Notes: generated by a model from the letters alone, not told the origin. Counted from the first letter of the stretch, positions 1 through 11,640 are shown. The stretch: DNA of 64,000 nt from Diphasiastrum complanatum (GCA_029204225.1 CM055103.1:21950709-22014708); one strand, 5' to 3'. Program-made: numbers and translations.

Positions 1-121
1 AAGCTATGTTGAAGGATCCTGTTGATGTACCATCACAAATTCCAGATTAAAGGTCTGTAAATCCAACAATAAATTAAACTTGTACAGTTGCAGAGGTCAA
101 TGGGCAAAAATATCAAGATGC

Positions 122-170
<49 letters not shown>

Positions 171-489
171 CGCGCGCGTGCGCAGGCTTGTTTGTGTGTT
201 AGAAGGCGAGCTCACATCGGAAGCCTACATAAAACTTAGTACTTTGAAATTGTAAAAACTGATCATCTGCTGTTTTTGTGATGGAAGTACTATGATAGAA
301 GATTTAACTTCCTCATGCAGTAAAAGATTGAGTTGAGTGACTGGCCTTCCTGGGACAACAGAAGACCGTATGATACTCCACCTGAACCTTCTCACAATTC
401 AAAATCATAACCTAGCTAAATTTTGGACCCTACAAAATACAAAGCAAGTGTGCCTCAACATTAACTAAAGTGGAAATTTTGCTGCTTGC
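1..489 (-). other. Urease intron 1 (5' part)
   Basis: This stretch lies downstream of urease exon 1 on the minus strand. I searched it for the expected second exon (the stretch after EAVALIA.Q) and found no convincing match in any frame. It is best read as intron. It contains the TG/CG array at 123-182. Confidence 0.55.
123..182. repeat. (TG)n-(CG)n microsatellite
   Basis: About 20 TG units pass directly into about 9 CG units. Alternating purine-pyrimidine sequence of this kind can adopt Z-form DNA. It lies in the presumed urease intron 1. Confidence 0.95.
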
Positions 490-615
490 CTGTGCTGCTA
501 TAAGTGCCACAGCTTCAGGATGATTTAACTTCAGACCACGAGCAAGACGTTTCTGTGCAAGAAATCCTGCCTCGTGAAGTGCAAGCTTTTCGATTTCCCT
601 TGGTCCCAGCTTCAT
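490..615 (-). CDS. URE: Urease, first coding exon (partial gene)
   Basis: The exon encodes 42 residues beginning [18 protein letters not shown] and ending EAVALIAAQ. This is the N-terminus of plant urease, corresponding to the bacterial gamma-subunit part of the fused plant enzyme. Urease hydrolyses urea to ammonia and carbamate in the cytosol with a dinuclear nickel centre; the nickel ligands lie in later exons outside the window. The ATG at 615 is the family start. The frame stays open after codon 42 but family similarity stops there, exactly where CAG is followed by GCAAGC. The exon therefore most likely ends at 490 with a GC donor at 489-488. The next exon must lie left of position 1, or is not recognisable in 1-489. 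No frame damage is seen in the exon. Confidence 0.85.
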
Positions 616-2640
616 CTCTTCAAACTCCTACTTAACTCAATTGTTTGGCATCTGTAAGATCATATCAGCACATGTTTCATGGATCAGCCATTCCATTATG
701 TTTTGTTCACAGTAGTTACAGAAATGATACCCCAGGAACAAACACAAGCATAACATGCAAGCCAATTGCAGAAGGTACTTCAGTAACTTAATCTGGGAAC
801 AACAAGGGTCACTAAAATACAAAGGGGAGATTTGATCAATATAAAGTACGAAAAAAAGGTATTCAAACTGAAATTACTGTGACTCGGGAAGCTTTACACA
901 ATCTGTAGAAAACAGTGTCAAGCAAACCTTCAAAGTAGAACACCAAAGCAATTACCAGTAGCACCACTCAACCATGTGGATTTCCTTTCCAACCAGCACA
1001 TAGCCATCCCTTTTGTCTCACCATTAATGATGAACAAGTTACCATATTATGGAATATTACTCGCCTACAAGAAATTTTATCTTATCCCTTCTAGATGTTC
1101 CGTGGCTTGCTTTTCTTGTTGTTATGTTTTAGCTTCCAAATGAGAAGGACGAATACTGGAACAAAAAAGCCATGAAAACTTGGATCCCAATGTTACTAAA
1201 GGCATGTCGATTGTCACATTAGATTTGCAAGTAAGAAATTCAAAATAATGAAATTTGGTATTGGAGCAAACCACAAAAATTAGAGGTGAGCAATACACAT
1301 CTCTCCAGCAAAATAATATCCATATAGCACGAATTGAATAAAGAGAATCAGGACATGAGAAGTTGTGGTTACAAATAGTGGGTAAGAAGGGAAGCAGAGG
1401 AAGAATACAACAAATGACACAGGAATTTTTTGGGACCAGATAGTGACAATGATGCAGGATGTACCAAGTTATGCAAAAGAGTGGTTGAAGAAGGGCATGA
1501 GATTTTAGTTGCAGCATGTTGCCTACCAACATATTTCGGCTGTGAATGAATCCAGTTAATTATCATATGCAATTTGTTCAGGTCATAATTATATCCTTAG
1601 CGAGGTGTTTTGATTTGAGAATCTTACTATTTGTGACTGAAGGGAAGAATAGCAATTTGAGAGCAAGCAATGCATTCTTGTGCATTTGATATTGAGGATG
1701 GCATTCTATGGCAACCAAAGTGGTCAAGTCGCAGCCTATGAAAAGGTTTATTGCAGCTAGTAGATGCACATGAGTTTGCCATTTACAGCTGCCTAACCTT
1801 CTCGCATGATTCCAGCAACCTTACTTCCTCCCTCAAAAAGCAAATGACATAGCATAGTTGTTCATCTGATCTCCAGAGCCTCAACTCCCTGAATTACAGA
1901 CCACTGCTCTCCATCCACCCTATGCAACCACTCCTGTACATACTCACCCCTCCCTCGTACGGCGTACGCACAGGATACTCCCATATCAGAGACCGTGTCC
2001 CCCTCGCACATGTGCATGCATGTGCAACATTAAGGTACGTCTATTCCAATTTTCTTGCTCTCTATGTTTCATTGGACAACTTGTCATCCTGCACCACCAA
2101 ACTATAGATAGTTTTTATTGTCCTGAGAACTAGAGCCTCCATGTACTTTGAGTGATACTTATCATCTTCAAACCTCAAGGTTCTCACTGCTCAGGCTTTT
2201 CATGTAATAGTCAATATGATGACCATTACTTTCATATGCTTTGACAGATATTAGTATGATTTAGCCATTGGCGCCTTAGCACCAAACACATGTCACACTT
2301 ATAGTAGGCTCGTGAGACATAAGAGAACTTTTACTTTAGGGAAGCAAAAGCGCCATACCTCTCTATAAGTCTCTTCTTTAGGCTTTCTTGGCCTAAATTT
2401 CAGCCTCAATACATCATCCAGTACTTACCCATTTGCAAGCTCCGACCTTGCCAACGGAGGCCATTTTTCCACCGACAAACACTTTCACTATTATCTCACC
2501 TTTCTCCTCAATGTTTATACTTTCTCAAAATAACGGCCTAACCTCAAGATCTTTTTGGACGTGCTGGTCCCGATAAGTTTGCAAATTTTAGATACAAATA
2601 TTGTACATCAAACTTTTCACACATGGGTAGGTGATCAATA
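616..2640. other. Upstream region of urease, no gene seen
   Basis: This is about 2 kb of mostly AT-rich sequence upstream of the minus-strand urease start. It must hold the urease promoter and 5' UTR, but I cannot place a TATA box or transcription start with confidence. Open frames here, including a 136-codon minus-strand frame at 1122-1532, have no family resemblance I recognise and no codon structure that persuades me. Confidence 0.5.
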
Positions 2641-2649
2641 TAGCATTAT

Positions 2650-3000
2650 TTATATTTTTAGAGAGGTCTTAGAAGTGGTAGGACTTAAAGTCCCACAAAA
2701 TGGCCTTTATTAGATAAAATTTGGCCATATGGACCAAAATTGGTAGTTTATGGTTCATATTTCTATTTTAGGGCTATATGACTCTAGAGAGAGGAGAGAT
2801 TCATCTTTCACACCTATAAATAGGCTGAAAGGTGTGGAGAAAGTAGAACCATTGTCCATTTCCATTTGTGAAAGATTCTGGAGCAATACTATCATCTCAT
2901 CTTTGATTCTCTTCTACATGTGTGTAGACATTGTGTTGAATGCTTGATAGATGTGCATAAATATTATAAACTTTGTTCTTAAGCACTTCGACCTAGGAAA
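2650..3000 (+). mobile_element. Solo LTR-like sequence (family L1, plus)
   Basis: This segment shares several blocks, in order, with the reverse complement of 6890-7215: GACTCTAGAGAG, then CTATAAATA, then AGTAGAAC, then TCATCTCATCTTTG, then TCTTCTACAT. Conserved order of a TATA box and downstream blocks suggests the promoter and R region of an LTR. No primer-binding site or coding region follows, so it looks like a solo or truncated LTR. Outer boundaries are approximate. Confidence 0.5.
2814..2822 (+). promoter_or_regulatory. TATA box of LTR-like sequence
   Basis: CTATAAATA sits at the same relative place in both copies of this repeat family (here and on the minus strand at 7085-7093), between the conserved GACTCTAGAGAG block and the downstream TCATCTCATC block. 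Confidence 0.45.
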
Positions 3001-3009
3001 AATCTTGAT

Positions 3010-5356
3010 AGATACTCAAAATGAAAAGAAGTAGCTACTTAAGTGGGGCAAATGTTATCCTCCTTGTAATTAGAGGAAGATTCAGATGAAGCAAGAAGAA
3101 TTGACCAACCAAGTACAGGATTTTTGCTCAAAGAACAATAAAGCAAGCACTAGCAATGAAAGTTAAGTACAATGGCAATGGCTCCACACTTTGCATGAGA
3201 TGCAATAATCAGGAAACACCTTGGCATCTCTTCTACAAATGGAACCAAAGAATATCATAATTTTTTTTGCATAATGTGACAAATAGCTCATGATTATTTA
3301 TTACTCTCAACCCAACCTTAGATGCACCATCATGCATGAAGCTCATAGCCTCCTTAACCGCACCCTTTTCTAGATCTCTAGCTCCGAAAGAAAAAGTGAG
3401 TTGTGTGTCTCCCTCTTCCGCACCCCCTATTGGTGAATAGGGAGCACACACTCTCTAGGGAGCACACCCATCCCCCATGCATTCCAAAAAGTAGCACTAT
3501 TATGGGTCCAAAACTACATAAGAATAGGATAATGGACCCTTCCCCTTCAAAATCTTCATCATCCAATCATGCTTTTCGATAAGCAAATATATTATCACGC
3601 TCCTTTTATATCAAGCTACCATACAATCCATCTGGCTCATTAACAATTTGAAAATTCGACCCAGAATGAGTTTACTCCTTGTAATTTGATTTTGGATTTC
3701 TCTTCCCACACAAGCTTTAGAAGAAAAGAGCAAAAAGAAGAGTACATACATATGAAAGAGAAACCTTGAAAACAAATTTCCTTTCCTACACCACAAAAAT
3801 AGGGCAAAAAATTATGCGTATGAAAACATTACCCAATCTTGGGCCCTCCGTGATTTCTATGAACTTTGGAATACTTCAAATGTTCGCACGAGCATAAAGA
3901 GTATGGCACATAAGAGAATATCATGGCAACATTGATAGAACCCAGATACAATTTACAAATAATATGTACACAATACAAACTCAGTAAATAGTTTCAATCA
4001 TATAATCTAATCATGATTTTTTTTTTGCATACATTATCAAGTAACTAGTGGTTGTTATATACAACCTGGCTAAGCCATTTACAGAGCTGAGCTCCTTAGA
4101 TGTCACTACAAAGTGGTCGGGATTCAAGCCTGCACCTTTCTGATAGCAGTCAACAACTGTACCCATACACCCCACTGCAATGGACACTATTCTTAATTTA
4201 GAGTAATAGAACAATACATTTGCTCTTTATGAGATATAATTCATGTCATTGAAAAAAAAAATCAAAAAGGAGTTAAAACAGCTCTGGGTCGAGAACGCTC
4301 AGTTTCAAGAACGTTTTAAAACACTCTGCAATCAGAATGCAGCTCAAATGCAACTAAAGATGGTCCACCGTCTATGCTAATGGCATAGTTGAGCGCTAGT
4401 GCTCAGATTTGAGGGATTGACATAACTTTTAAATCATTTTTTATACATGGTGCCAGAGATTTCCCCCTGTTTTGTGACACGTTGTGGGTGTGCTCATGCA
4501 TATACATGCTTGTTCTTTCCATTCAATAGATCTGAGAGATCGGACTGTCTAGGATCGGATTACAGCGAAATAAACACAAAATCCTGGATCCAAACCTCCA
4601 AAATTCTCAAGCAGAAGGGCTTTCATTCTGAAAAAAAGTGCATTGATGGTCAAGTTTGAGTAATCAGGAACGTAAAACACTCCTTCAAAGAGTAAGTAAC
4701 AGACTCAACCTGACAAACTCCAGCCGAAAACCAAAATAGCTCTCTCTGATAATCAACAAAACTTTAAGGTTACCAAAAAATTTCAGCACTTGACCGCCTA
4801 CCTATCAGCTGTGGATCAGATTCCTTTCCCTGTTAGTTGTGGACTATTCGCTATGCCAATCAGCAGCTGAGAAAAAATTTCTGCTTGCACACTCCATAAA
4901 GTTTCGAAGGTATGAATGCTATTCGATTCCTCATTAGCTGGATTCTACTCCTGTTCATGGCACGCACGTAATAGGAGGATCAAAAACAAGTATCCATTCA
5001 GTCATTCACTCTCTCGCTAGTAGTTATTGCAATAGCATCGTTACTGACGCAACCAACGCCTATTGCTCAAAAATAATAGCTCTATCTTGTAACAACTTCG
5101 ACACTCGAGAGTACTCCTTTACAACATTTGAAGCATTCTTTCGTGAAGACTCTCCCTTATCGAGCCTGAGATCTGGAGAGTGGATCCAAGCAAAGCAGTA
5201 GCATGAGTTAAAATAAACGGTACGGTTCTAAATTAAGCAAGAATCTAGGTCCTAGGACCTATTAATTATATTCTAGAACTAGTATAGAACATGCAAAATG
5301 GTTGAAACTTGAGAGTGGTCAAAGCCAAATAGTGATTAATAATTATCAAAATTATA
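3010..5356. other. No gene seen
   Basis: AT-rich sequence with short homopolymers (T run near 4018, A run near 4251). All open frames are short and unsupported. I see no RNA gene and no recognisable element. Confidence 0.5.
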
Positions 5357-5360
5357 GTTG

Positions 5361-5384
5361 TGGGGGGTGGGGGGGGGGGGGGGA
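5361..5384 (+). repeat. G-run, possible G-quadruplex
   Basis: Twenty-four nearly uninterrupted guanines, broken once by a T and near the end by an A. Runs of this length can fold into G-quadruplexes and are prone to length errors in sequencing. Confidence 0.8.
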
Positions 5385-6359
5385 GGCGCTTGTGGTGGAG
5401 CTTGCCCTTGGAGGAGCCCAAGGTGGAAGGTGTTGCCCAATGCGGAACAGCCAAGGAAGCACACCTTACCCGACCTTACCTTATGATGAGGAAAACATCA
5501 TTACATTGTAGGTGGGTGGGTGTGTGTTCTCTTTGAAAGAGAGAGGGAGATGGAGATGGTGCCCACTCTCCCCGTCCCTCACATTGTCTTGGTTGTGCAG
5601 CCTAAGGCAACGTGAGAAAGGAGAGATAGATGATATCACATCTCTCTCCCTTTGTTCGTGCTCCTTGTTTTGTCACCGATAAAAACTTAAGGCTTTTATG
5701 TTTATCTCTTGCGTTAGGTTAATGATGTGCATTTGTCATGAGCCAAAAATGTCTTAATCAAACCTAATCAAGCAAAAAAATAGAGGCAACCATCACATCT
5801 ATGCTGAAAATAACAAAAGATAACAAATAATCATTAGTTTTCATAAAGCTCATATCATAATGAAGCTCAAAAGAAGAGGGATTCCATTCTTGAGAAATGG
5901 ATTCATGTGATGGGCACATGTGAGACCTAGCAAGATCAAGTCTCAAGGATCACATTCACAAGAGATGGAGAGGAAGTGAGCCAAAGCATCCCAAAATTAT
6001 GTCTAATGCATACTTATAGACAAGGACCATTGGCTTAACTAAACATAATTGTCTTGTGTGAAAATTACTCTAAATTGGCAAGTATCAACTTGAGGCCAAC
6101 TTAAAGGAACTTCAAATAGTTTGACTATAAGTCAAAGTGTAGAACCATAAGTGTGAAAATCATGTGAATCAGGCTGAGTTGGTCTATATGTTAATTCTTT
6201 ATTCTTATTTCATATTTTGTGCATAACCAATGAATAGAGCTAAAACTAGTCAATTTAGACATTGATATGTTGGATGTCTAGGATCTATGGCACAAACTTT
6301 GATCTAGAAACTAATGTTTGTGGCCTATTGTAGCATAATAATAGGCTGAACGTTTACTC
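5385..6359. other. No gene seen
   Basis: No coding region recognised. The right side probably belongs to the U3 part of the LTR that ends at 6660, but its 5' end cannot be fixed because no partner LTR is present. Confidence 0.4.
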
Positions 6360-6660
6360 TTTTAGGTTGTTGTACACACCTAATTTTTGTGGTGATATTG
6401 AAAGAGGAAGATTGGTGTCTACATTGTCTAGTAGTTCCTTCACTATCTTGCATGTGTTATTGATGCTCGTAACCTAAATTTAGTGCATCAATCAGAATGT
6501 TTCATTCTTTTATTTTTATCATTAGTTCTTTGATCCTATTAGTATTATGAAGATCATTGTAATGCATTGTTTATTTGCATTTCACTAGTTTCATGGTTAG
6601 AGATTGATTTGCCAATCTTGACACATTTAGGTTTGTTCCTTTGTGTATAAAACTGTCACA
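6360..6660 (+). mobile_element. 3' part of a copia 5' LTR
   Basis: The segment ends ...GTCACA directly before a perfect tRNA-iMet primer-binding site at 6661, as expected for an LTR ending in CA. The left boundary is arbitrary because no second LTR copy was found for comparison. Confidence 0.5.
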
Positions 6661-6672
6661 TGGTATCAGAGC
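6661..6672 (+). promoter_or_regulatory. Copia primer-binding site (tRNA-iMet)
   Basis: TGGTATCAGAGC is the standard plant copia primer site complementary to the 3' end of initiator methionine tRNA. It directly follows a CA terminus. Confidence 0.85.
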
Positions 6673-6884
6673 TTAGGCTACTAATCTTTCAAAATTCTTC
6701 AGGTGATTCTTTTGTGTTTGTGCAAGGTTTAGATAATGTTCAGAGGGGTGAAGCTAGAAAGACAATTCTTGGTGCTTCTTCACAAATTTTGGCACCAAAA
6801 CAATTTCTACACAATCTCACTAGTGTGATCAAGATGACTCTACCAAAATGAAATAAAATCAAGATCTATTCAACACATGTTTGG

Positions 6885-7215
6885 ATTTGATCCTATTCTT
6901 TCTAACTAGGCCATATAACAGCAATGATGCATTTAATTCATTACTACAATAGTGATGCAACAAGCATACATCAAGTATTCCGCACAAATGTAGAAGAAAA
7001 CAAAAGATGAGATGACAATATAGCTTCCAAAGCTTCCAAAAGTGAAATACCTCTTACGTTCTACTATTTCAGTGTAGAGCTTGTTATTTATAGCTAAAAT
7101 TGATGGCTCTCTAGAGTCATTTGGCCTCGCTTGTCCAAAACTTGACCTAAACTAGTCATATTGACCAAAATTGCCAAGAAAAGCTAAATATGAACTTTTG
7201 TGTGTACAAGTGAGT
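6885..7215 (-). mobile_element. Solo LTR-like sequence (family L1, minus)
   Basis: The reverse complement aligns with 2650-3000 through the conserved blocks GACTCTAGAGAG, CTATAAATA (7085-7093), AGTAGAAC and TCATCTCATCTTTTG. It interrupts the copia element whose primer site is at 6661 and whose integrase relic begins near 7441, so it is probably a later insertion. Confidence 0.5.
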
Positions 7216-7440
7216 CACTGAACTTGGACCCAGCTTAAAAATAGTCATGTACATTGGTTTTACACACATGATATAGAGGAGCTTGCCTGAAATAGGCATG
7301 ATACCCTATTTTTCCTATTTCTTAAATTGCTTTTGAGACATATTTCATTTGTAAAAAAAGAATCTCGATAATGGTGGTAAGTATATCTCCAAAGATCTAT
7401 TGCATTTTGTGATTCACATGAGATATTGAAACAAATTTAT

Positions 7441-7764
7441 TTTCCAAGAATAACTCAACAAAATGAAGCGATTGAGAAGAATAATAGGACACTTTGTGAG
7501 TGTGTTGAAGCTATTTGATTGGATACATCTCTTCCTTTATCATTCTGGAGTGACGCAATCAATTGTGCCAATTATCTTTGGAATAGGTTATTGAGTGCTT
7601 ATCTTGATGGTAGGTCACATTTTTTAATTCTTTATGATAACAAGCCTTATTCAAAGTCTTTGAGTGGTCATGTTATGCTTATGTTCCTTTGGAAAATAGA
7701 TCCAAGAAAGACCTTCATTTTGTTGTACATTTGTAAAATGTTCTTAATCAATGGTAAAATTTGA
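7441..7764 (+). pseudogene. Copia integrase fragment
   Basis: One frame reads TQQNEAIEKNNRTL, a decayed form of the copia integrase C-terminal core (PQQNG.AERKNRTL, which includes the catalytic glutamate). It continues through an in-frame TGA to SLPLSFWSDAINCANYLWNR, the characteristic (L)P.SFW.EA...A.Y..NR block, and then a degenerate YGKKP-like stretch. Reverse transcriptase and RNase H are absent. It is on the same strand as the primer site at 6661 and probably belongs to that element. Confidence 0.75.
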
Positions 7765-9100
7765 AGAAAAAATCTGCACAAAGTTGATAATTCTAAATTG
7801 ACATGGTAATAAGTTGTTGAGGGGTATAATAATCAAGGCAATAGTAGATCTGAAACTCAATACCACAACATTTTTTTTTATAAACTAGAGGTGTGGCATG
7901 AGTGACAATGTGGTTTTTATGATTTGGGACTAAAATCCCCTTCCTCGTCTCCCTTATTCCAATTATTATGTCATTTTTCTGGATCGACGAAAGACATAAT
8001 GATCTCTCTATAAAACAAAGATTGTGGCTAAAAAGTATTCATCTTCTTGAGAGAGTTGTGTGAATATAAAGAATTTTTTGAATACATGTGTCCCTAATAT
8101 AGCATAATAAAAACAATATATATGTCTAATATCCCCCCCCCCCCCCCAAAAAAAAAAAAAATGAGGGGGGGAGTGAAAATCTTGTAATTTAAAGAATGTT
8201 GAGTGTGTACCTTGATAGGATGTATAGACATGGATAAACACAAACAAATTTATTGCATACAATAAGTTAATTACTATTTATCCTTTTGTTAGAATATGAT
8301 ATAAGTTTTATTCAGAATGCATATGGTTAGGCTTGCATATTTGATTCTTGTGTCCCATGTTTCTATTTAACTTTGTTATTGTTTGAAAGGTGGTACACTT
8401 ATAAACCTAGTTTATAAATAACAATTTGATAAGGTCATGATGATAGTTCTGCCACTGGAGAGTAGTGATTGATTACATACCTTTGATGCATATTGTTGAT
8501 TGTGTTCAAATGTTACTTTGTTTCTTGTTTCTTATCACGTATTGATTCAACATTTTTTTCGTGATATAAGTGGCTTCTTGAAAAAGTGGAGAACAAAGTA
8601 GAAGATAATTTCATGCTTTGATGTTTTCTAAAGGATAGGTTACTTGCATATGAGAATGTGTAACAGTGCACAAAATTCTGCTCTCTATATATTGGAGTAG
8701 AAACTCGCCCATCAACATTGATGGTTTAGGTTACCAACTGCTCTCTTCTCCACTAGTATTTACAGGGCATGGCTCGGGAGCTAGATCATGTTTTGATCTA
8801 GGTTTGGATGGGTGGTTTTGCTTCTACATGTCTCATGGTGTGTTTTGCTATCCTCATCTTAGGGACTTTCCAAGTGGTCGTTACATTTAGCCTTTTTTGG
8901 GGCCTATATTATGTTGCATAATATAGCCCCAAAAATTACTTACATGTTTTTCTGACTATCTACCTAAACTATTTGCTCGTTACTCACATTGATGTCAAAT
9001 TGAAAAATATTTAAATGCCTACTATGATTGTACACAAGCATAAACAATCTGCCTGCTATATATATGTAGATATATATATATATTGTGCGCATGTCGTGTG
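7765..9100. other. No gene seen; C/A homopolymer junction inside
   Basis: AT-rich. Contains a C15 run directly followed by an A14 run (8133-8161) and then ATGAGGGGGGG. No family recognised in any open frame. Confidence 0.5.
8133..8161. repeat. C-run then A-run homopolymer
   Basis: Fifteen C followed by fourteen A. Low-complexity tract; length is likely unreliable in any assembly. Confidence 0.9.
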
Positions 9101-9107
9101 CATATGT

Positions 9108-9245
9108 ATGGGGGGGACAGACATCCTCCTCCCCTCACCCATGCATACATTTTTGCTAACTAAAAGGATGGGGAGGAGGATGCATGCATGGAAAAAGGCA
9201 TGCATGGCCCTCCTCCCCATGCAAGCATGCTTCCTAGCCGCCTTT
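9108..9245. repeat. Palindromic GC-rich short element, copy 1
   Basis: Contains the inverted repeat GGGGAGGAGG...CATGCATG / CATGCATGG...CCTCCTCCCC around 9170-9220. It also has the block ATCCTCCTCCCCTCACCCAT (9122-9141), which recurs at 13206-13225. It directly abuts a long CT array. The structure is MITE-like, but no target-site duplication could be assigned. Confidence 0.5.
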
Positions 9246-9270
9246 CCATTAATGAGTGACGGCCACCTTA

Positions 9271-9273
<3 letters not shown>

Positions 9274-9362
<89 letters not shown>
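9274..9362. repeat. (CT)n microsatellite
   Basis: About 44 uninterrupted CT units. The long Ser-Leu frames across it are artefacts. Confidence 0.97.
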
Positions 9363-9364
<2 letters not shown>

Positions 9365-9528
9365 TTGCTAATCTTAACAATGATAACTAACGGCCACCTT
9401 TTCTCTCTCTCTCGATCTGTATATCACAAGAAACGCACGACTGTATGTCCAAACTGCTTCAGTGGTGTAACATCTGACTCTAATCTAAGCAAGCAAAAGG
9501 ACTCAACAAAGATCAGAATTCAACAGAC

Positions 9529-9602
9529 GTGGAGCGCGACTGGGGCAAATAGAACGTGAGTACTTGTGGAGCGCGACTGGCTGGCAAGCAGAACGTGAGT
9601 AC
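9529..9602 (+). repeat. Tandem repeat, 2 copies of about 36 bp
   Basis: GTGGAGCGCGACTGG followed by AGAACGTGAGTAC occurs twice in a row with small differences. The second copy runs into the inverted-repeat arm at 9588-9621. Confidence 0.8.
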
Positions 9603-9621
9603 CTCTCTCCCTCTGTGTATT
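9588..9621 (+). repeat. Inverted repeat, left arm
   Basis: GCAGAACGTGAGTACCTCTC followed by CCTCTGTGTATT aligns with the reverse complement of 10521-10555 over about 34 bases with a few mismatches. The two arms bracket about 0.9 kb that contains the long AG array. Confidence 0.65.
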
Positions 9622-9882
9622 CATTGCACTCCCCCACCCTCTTTCTCTCACTGGCCAACATAAACTATCTATGTTTAATGTTTACGTTACACCTATTAAG
9701 TAAAAATCAATTATTTTTATAAAGTCCGAGGTACTATTAAATATAAGCGTCCTTAAATTCAATGATATTTTGATGTTATCTATAAAAGTACTTGCTATTG
9801 TGGGAAGTTAGTTATAACATTGGGTACAATTTTGCATGCATAAATTAAATTAGGCTAGAGAGAGAGTGCTGGTCTGGCCAGC

Positions 9883-9998
<116 letters not shown>

Positions 9999-10520
9999 AT
10001 TTTTATTATATGGCTTCTGTCTCTAAAGTCTATAAAGACATGAAAGTCGATGTACAGGTGAATCTCGCATGGTTGAAATGTTACAGGATTTAAAACTCTT
10101 ACAAGTCAATGATTTTTAAAACTTTTTCAAATTCTTTTACAAGGCAAGGATTTTAAGATAACGCTTTTTTAAGGGCATAGATTTTCAGTAAATGATTTAT
10201 TAAGACTTCACAAATTCCCTGCGATAGGAACAACCATCCATGTGCGTCGATTGAATGCGAGCAAGAGCAAAACCAAGAGCATCGATGAGCTGCATACATG
10301 TATTGGCTGCTTGCTTCTAAGAAAGAAACGTTTGCATTCTGGAGATTGCATCACGCTTCTAAGAAAGAAACAATGTTGGCTGCTATGGAGAACACATTAG
10401 GCAGACTAATTTTAGATTACATTAGCCAGACTTTTTCTACTCTTGGTGAACTGGTGCGTGGATTACGATCTACTTTGAAAGAACTGACTCTTAATATATA
10501 CTCACGTTTTTTGCTTTGTT

Positions 10521-10555
10521 AATTACACAGAGGAAGATAGAGACTCACGTTCTGC
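10521..10555 (-). repeat. Inverted repeat, right arm
   Basis: Reverse complement begins GCAGAACGTGAGTCTCTATC and continues CCTCTGTGTAATT, matching the left arm at 9588-9621. Confidence 0.65.
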
Positions 10556-10711
10556 CTGACAGAGGTAATGTGTAGAGAGAGGGAAAAGAGCGAGGAGGAG
10601 ACTAATTCCATACCAGCTGGAGCAGGTGCAGGAGTTGACTAGTAGGGATGGACTTGATTTTTGCATTGTTTCTGGTGTTGTTGATGATAGTGGAGTGGAT
10701 ATTGGTTTGTC

Positions 10712-10806
10712 TGTAGGTGGGCTTGAGTTGCCATATGATGTTGTGCCGAGTACATCTATTTGTAGGTGGGCTTGAGTTGCCATATGATGTTGTGCCGAGT
10801 ACATCT
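10712..10806 (+). repeat. 46-bp tandem duplication
   Basis: Positions 10712-10757 and 10761-10806 are identical over 46 bases, separated by three bases. The event looks recent. It lies just upstream of the helicase relic. Confidence 0.95.
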
Positions 10807-10866
10807 GAAGTAGGGTCTATAGGTGTCCATATGATTCCCCCTGGTACATTTTTTTCACACATCTAC

Positions 10867-11576
10867 ATCATGGATGGTGATGATCTACAGATAGATCAAA
10901 GATTATCTTTGAACCCCAAGTTGAGACGCGATGTTCTCTCTCTTTTGCAGAGCATGATGATGGAGGTGTTATGAAGAGTGGGTGGAGTCTTTTTTGTAGA
11001 TGGTCCAGGTGGTACGGGTAAGACATTCCTTTATAGTGTCATGTTATCATACGTGCATGCGCAAGGGTGGATAGCATTGGCAGTTGCATCGTTAGGGATC
11101 GTTGCCTTATTAATGAAAGGTGGTAGGACTGCACACTCTAGATTTAATATTCCTCCCATAGAATTGAATGAAAGCTCGACATGCAACATTCCGAAGCAAT
11201 CTCCGTTAGGTAAACTTTTGATGGCATGTTGAGTCATTGTTTGGGATGAGGCTCCAACGGTACATAAGTATGCTATTGAGTGCGTGGATCGGTCGCTACG
11301 AGATATATTGGGTATAGACACTCCATTTGGAGGAGTTCCTATTGTTTTTGGTGGTGATTTCCACCAGGTTCTTCCAGTGGTACGAAGAGGCAATCGTGCT
11401 TAAATTGTGAGCGCTTCATTGAAGTGCTCACGTTTGTGGAAATATATGGAGGTGCATAAATTACCAACGCGTGATGAGTGTGGAGGGTGCTGATAGAAAT
11501 GAGCAGTCAAGGTTTGCAGAGTATTTGTTGAGCGTTGGAGATGGTCGTGAGCGCACACTCAGACATCATAGTTGAG
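10867..11576 (+). pseudogene. PIF1-like helicase of Helitron type (relic)
   Basis: One frame from 10867 to about 11470 encodes a PIF1/Helitron helicase. The Walker A segment is VDGPGGTGKTFLYSVML, the Walker B segment is VIVWDEAPTVHK, and the next motif is VFGGDFHQVLPVVRRGNR. The frame is interrupted by three in-frame stops: TGA at 10972-10974, TGA at 11230-11232 and TAA at 11401-11403. After a frameshift near 11475 another frame gives EGADRNEQSRFAEYLLSVGDG, a motif typical of Helitron-encoded helicases rather than the host PIF1. The Rep (rolling-circle) domain and the C-terminal helicase motifs are missing. A host PIF1 pseudogene is the alternative, but a Helitron origin fits better. Confidence 0.8.
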
Positions 11577-11640
11577 TGGCGAGGTTCACTCAAAACATTG
11601 TATATTCTGAAGTGTTGTAGTATTTGTTTTGGACCAAGGG

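Noticed and set aside
300-405. Possible urease exon 2 on the minus strand
   Set aside because: One frame gives LLLHEEV, loosely like the HLLHEVQVE stretch of urease, but the surrounding residues do not match and there is no usable acceptor; left as intron.
1122-1532. 136-codon minus-strand frame upstream of urease
   Set aside because: Hydrophobic, Cys/His/Phe-rich composition typical of translated AT-rich non-coding DNA; no motif.
5302-5511. 69-codon Gly-rich frame
   Set aside because: Produced by the G-run; no other support.
9015-9371. 118-codon plus-strand frame ending in a long Ser-Leu repeat
   Set aside because: The repeat is the translation of the (CT)n array and the rest covers the palindromic element; no coding signal.
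10523-10862. Two overlapping minus-strand frames of 86-93 codons
   Set aside because: They arise from the 46-bp tandem duplication and run against the helicase relic; shadows.
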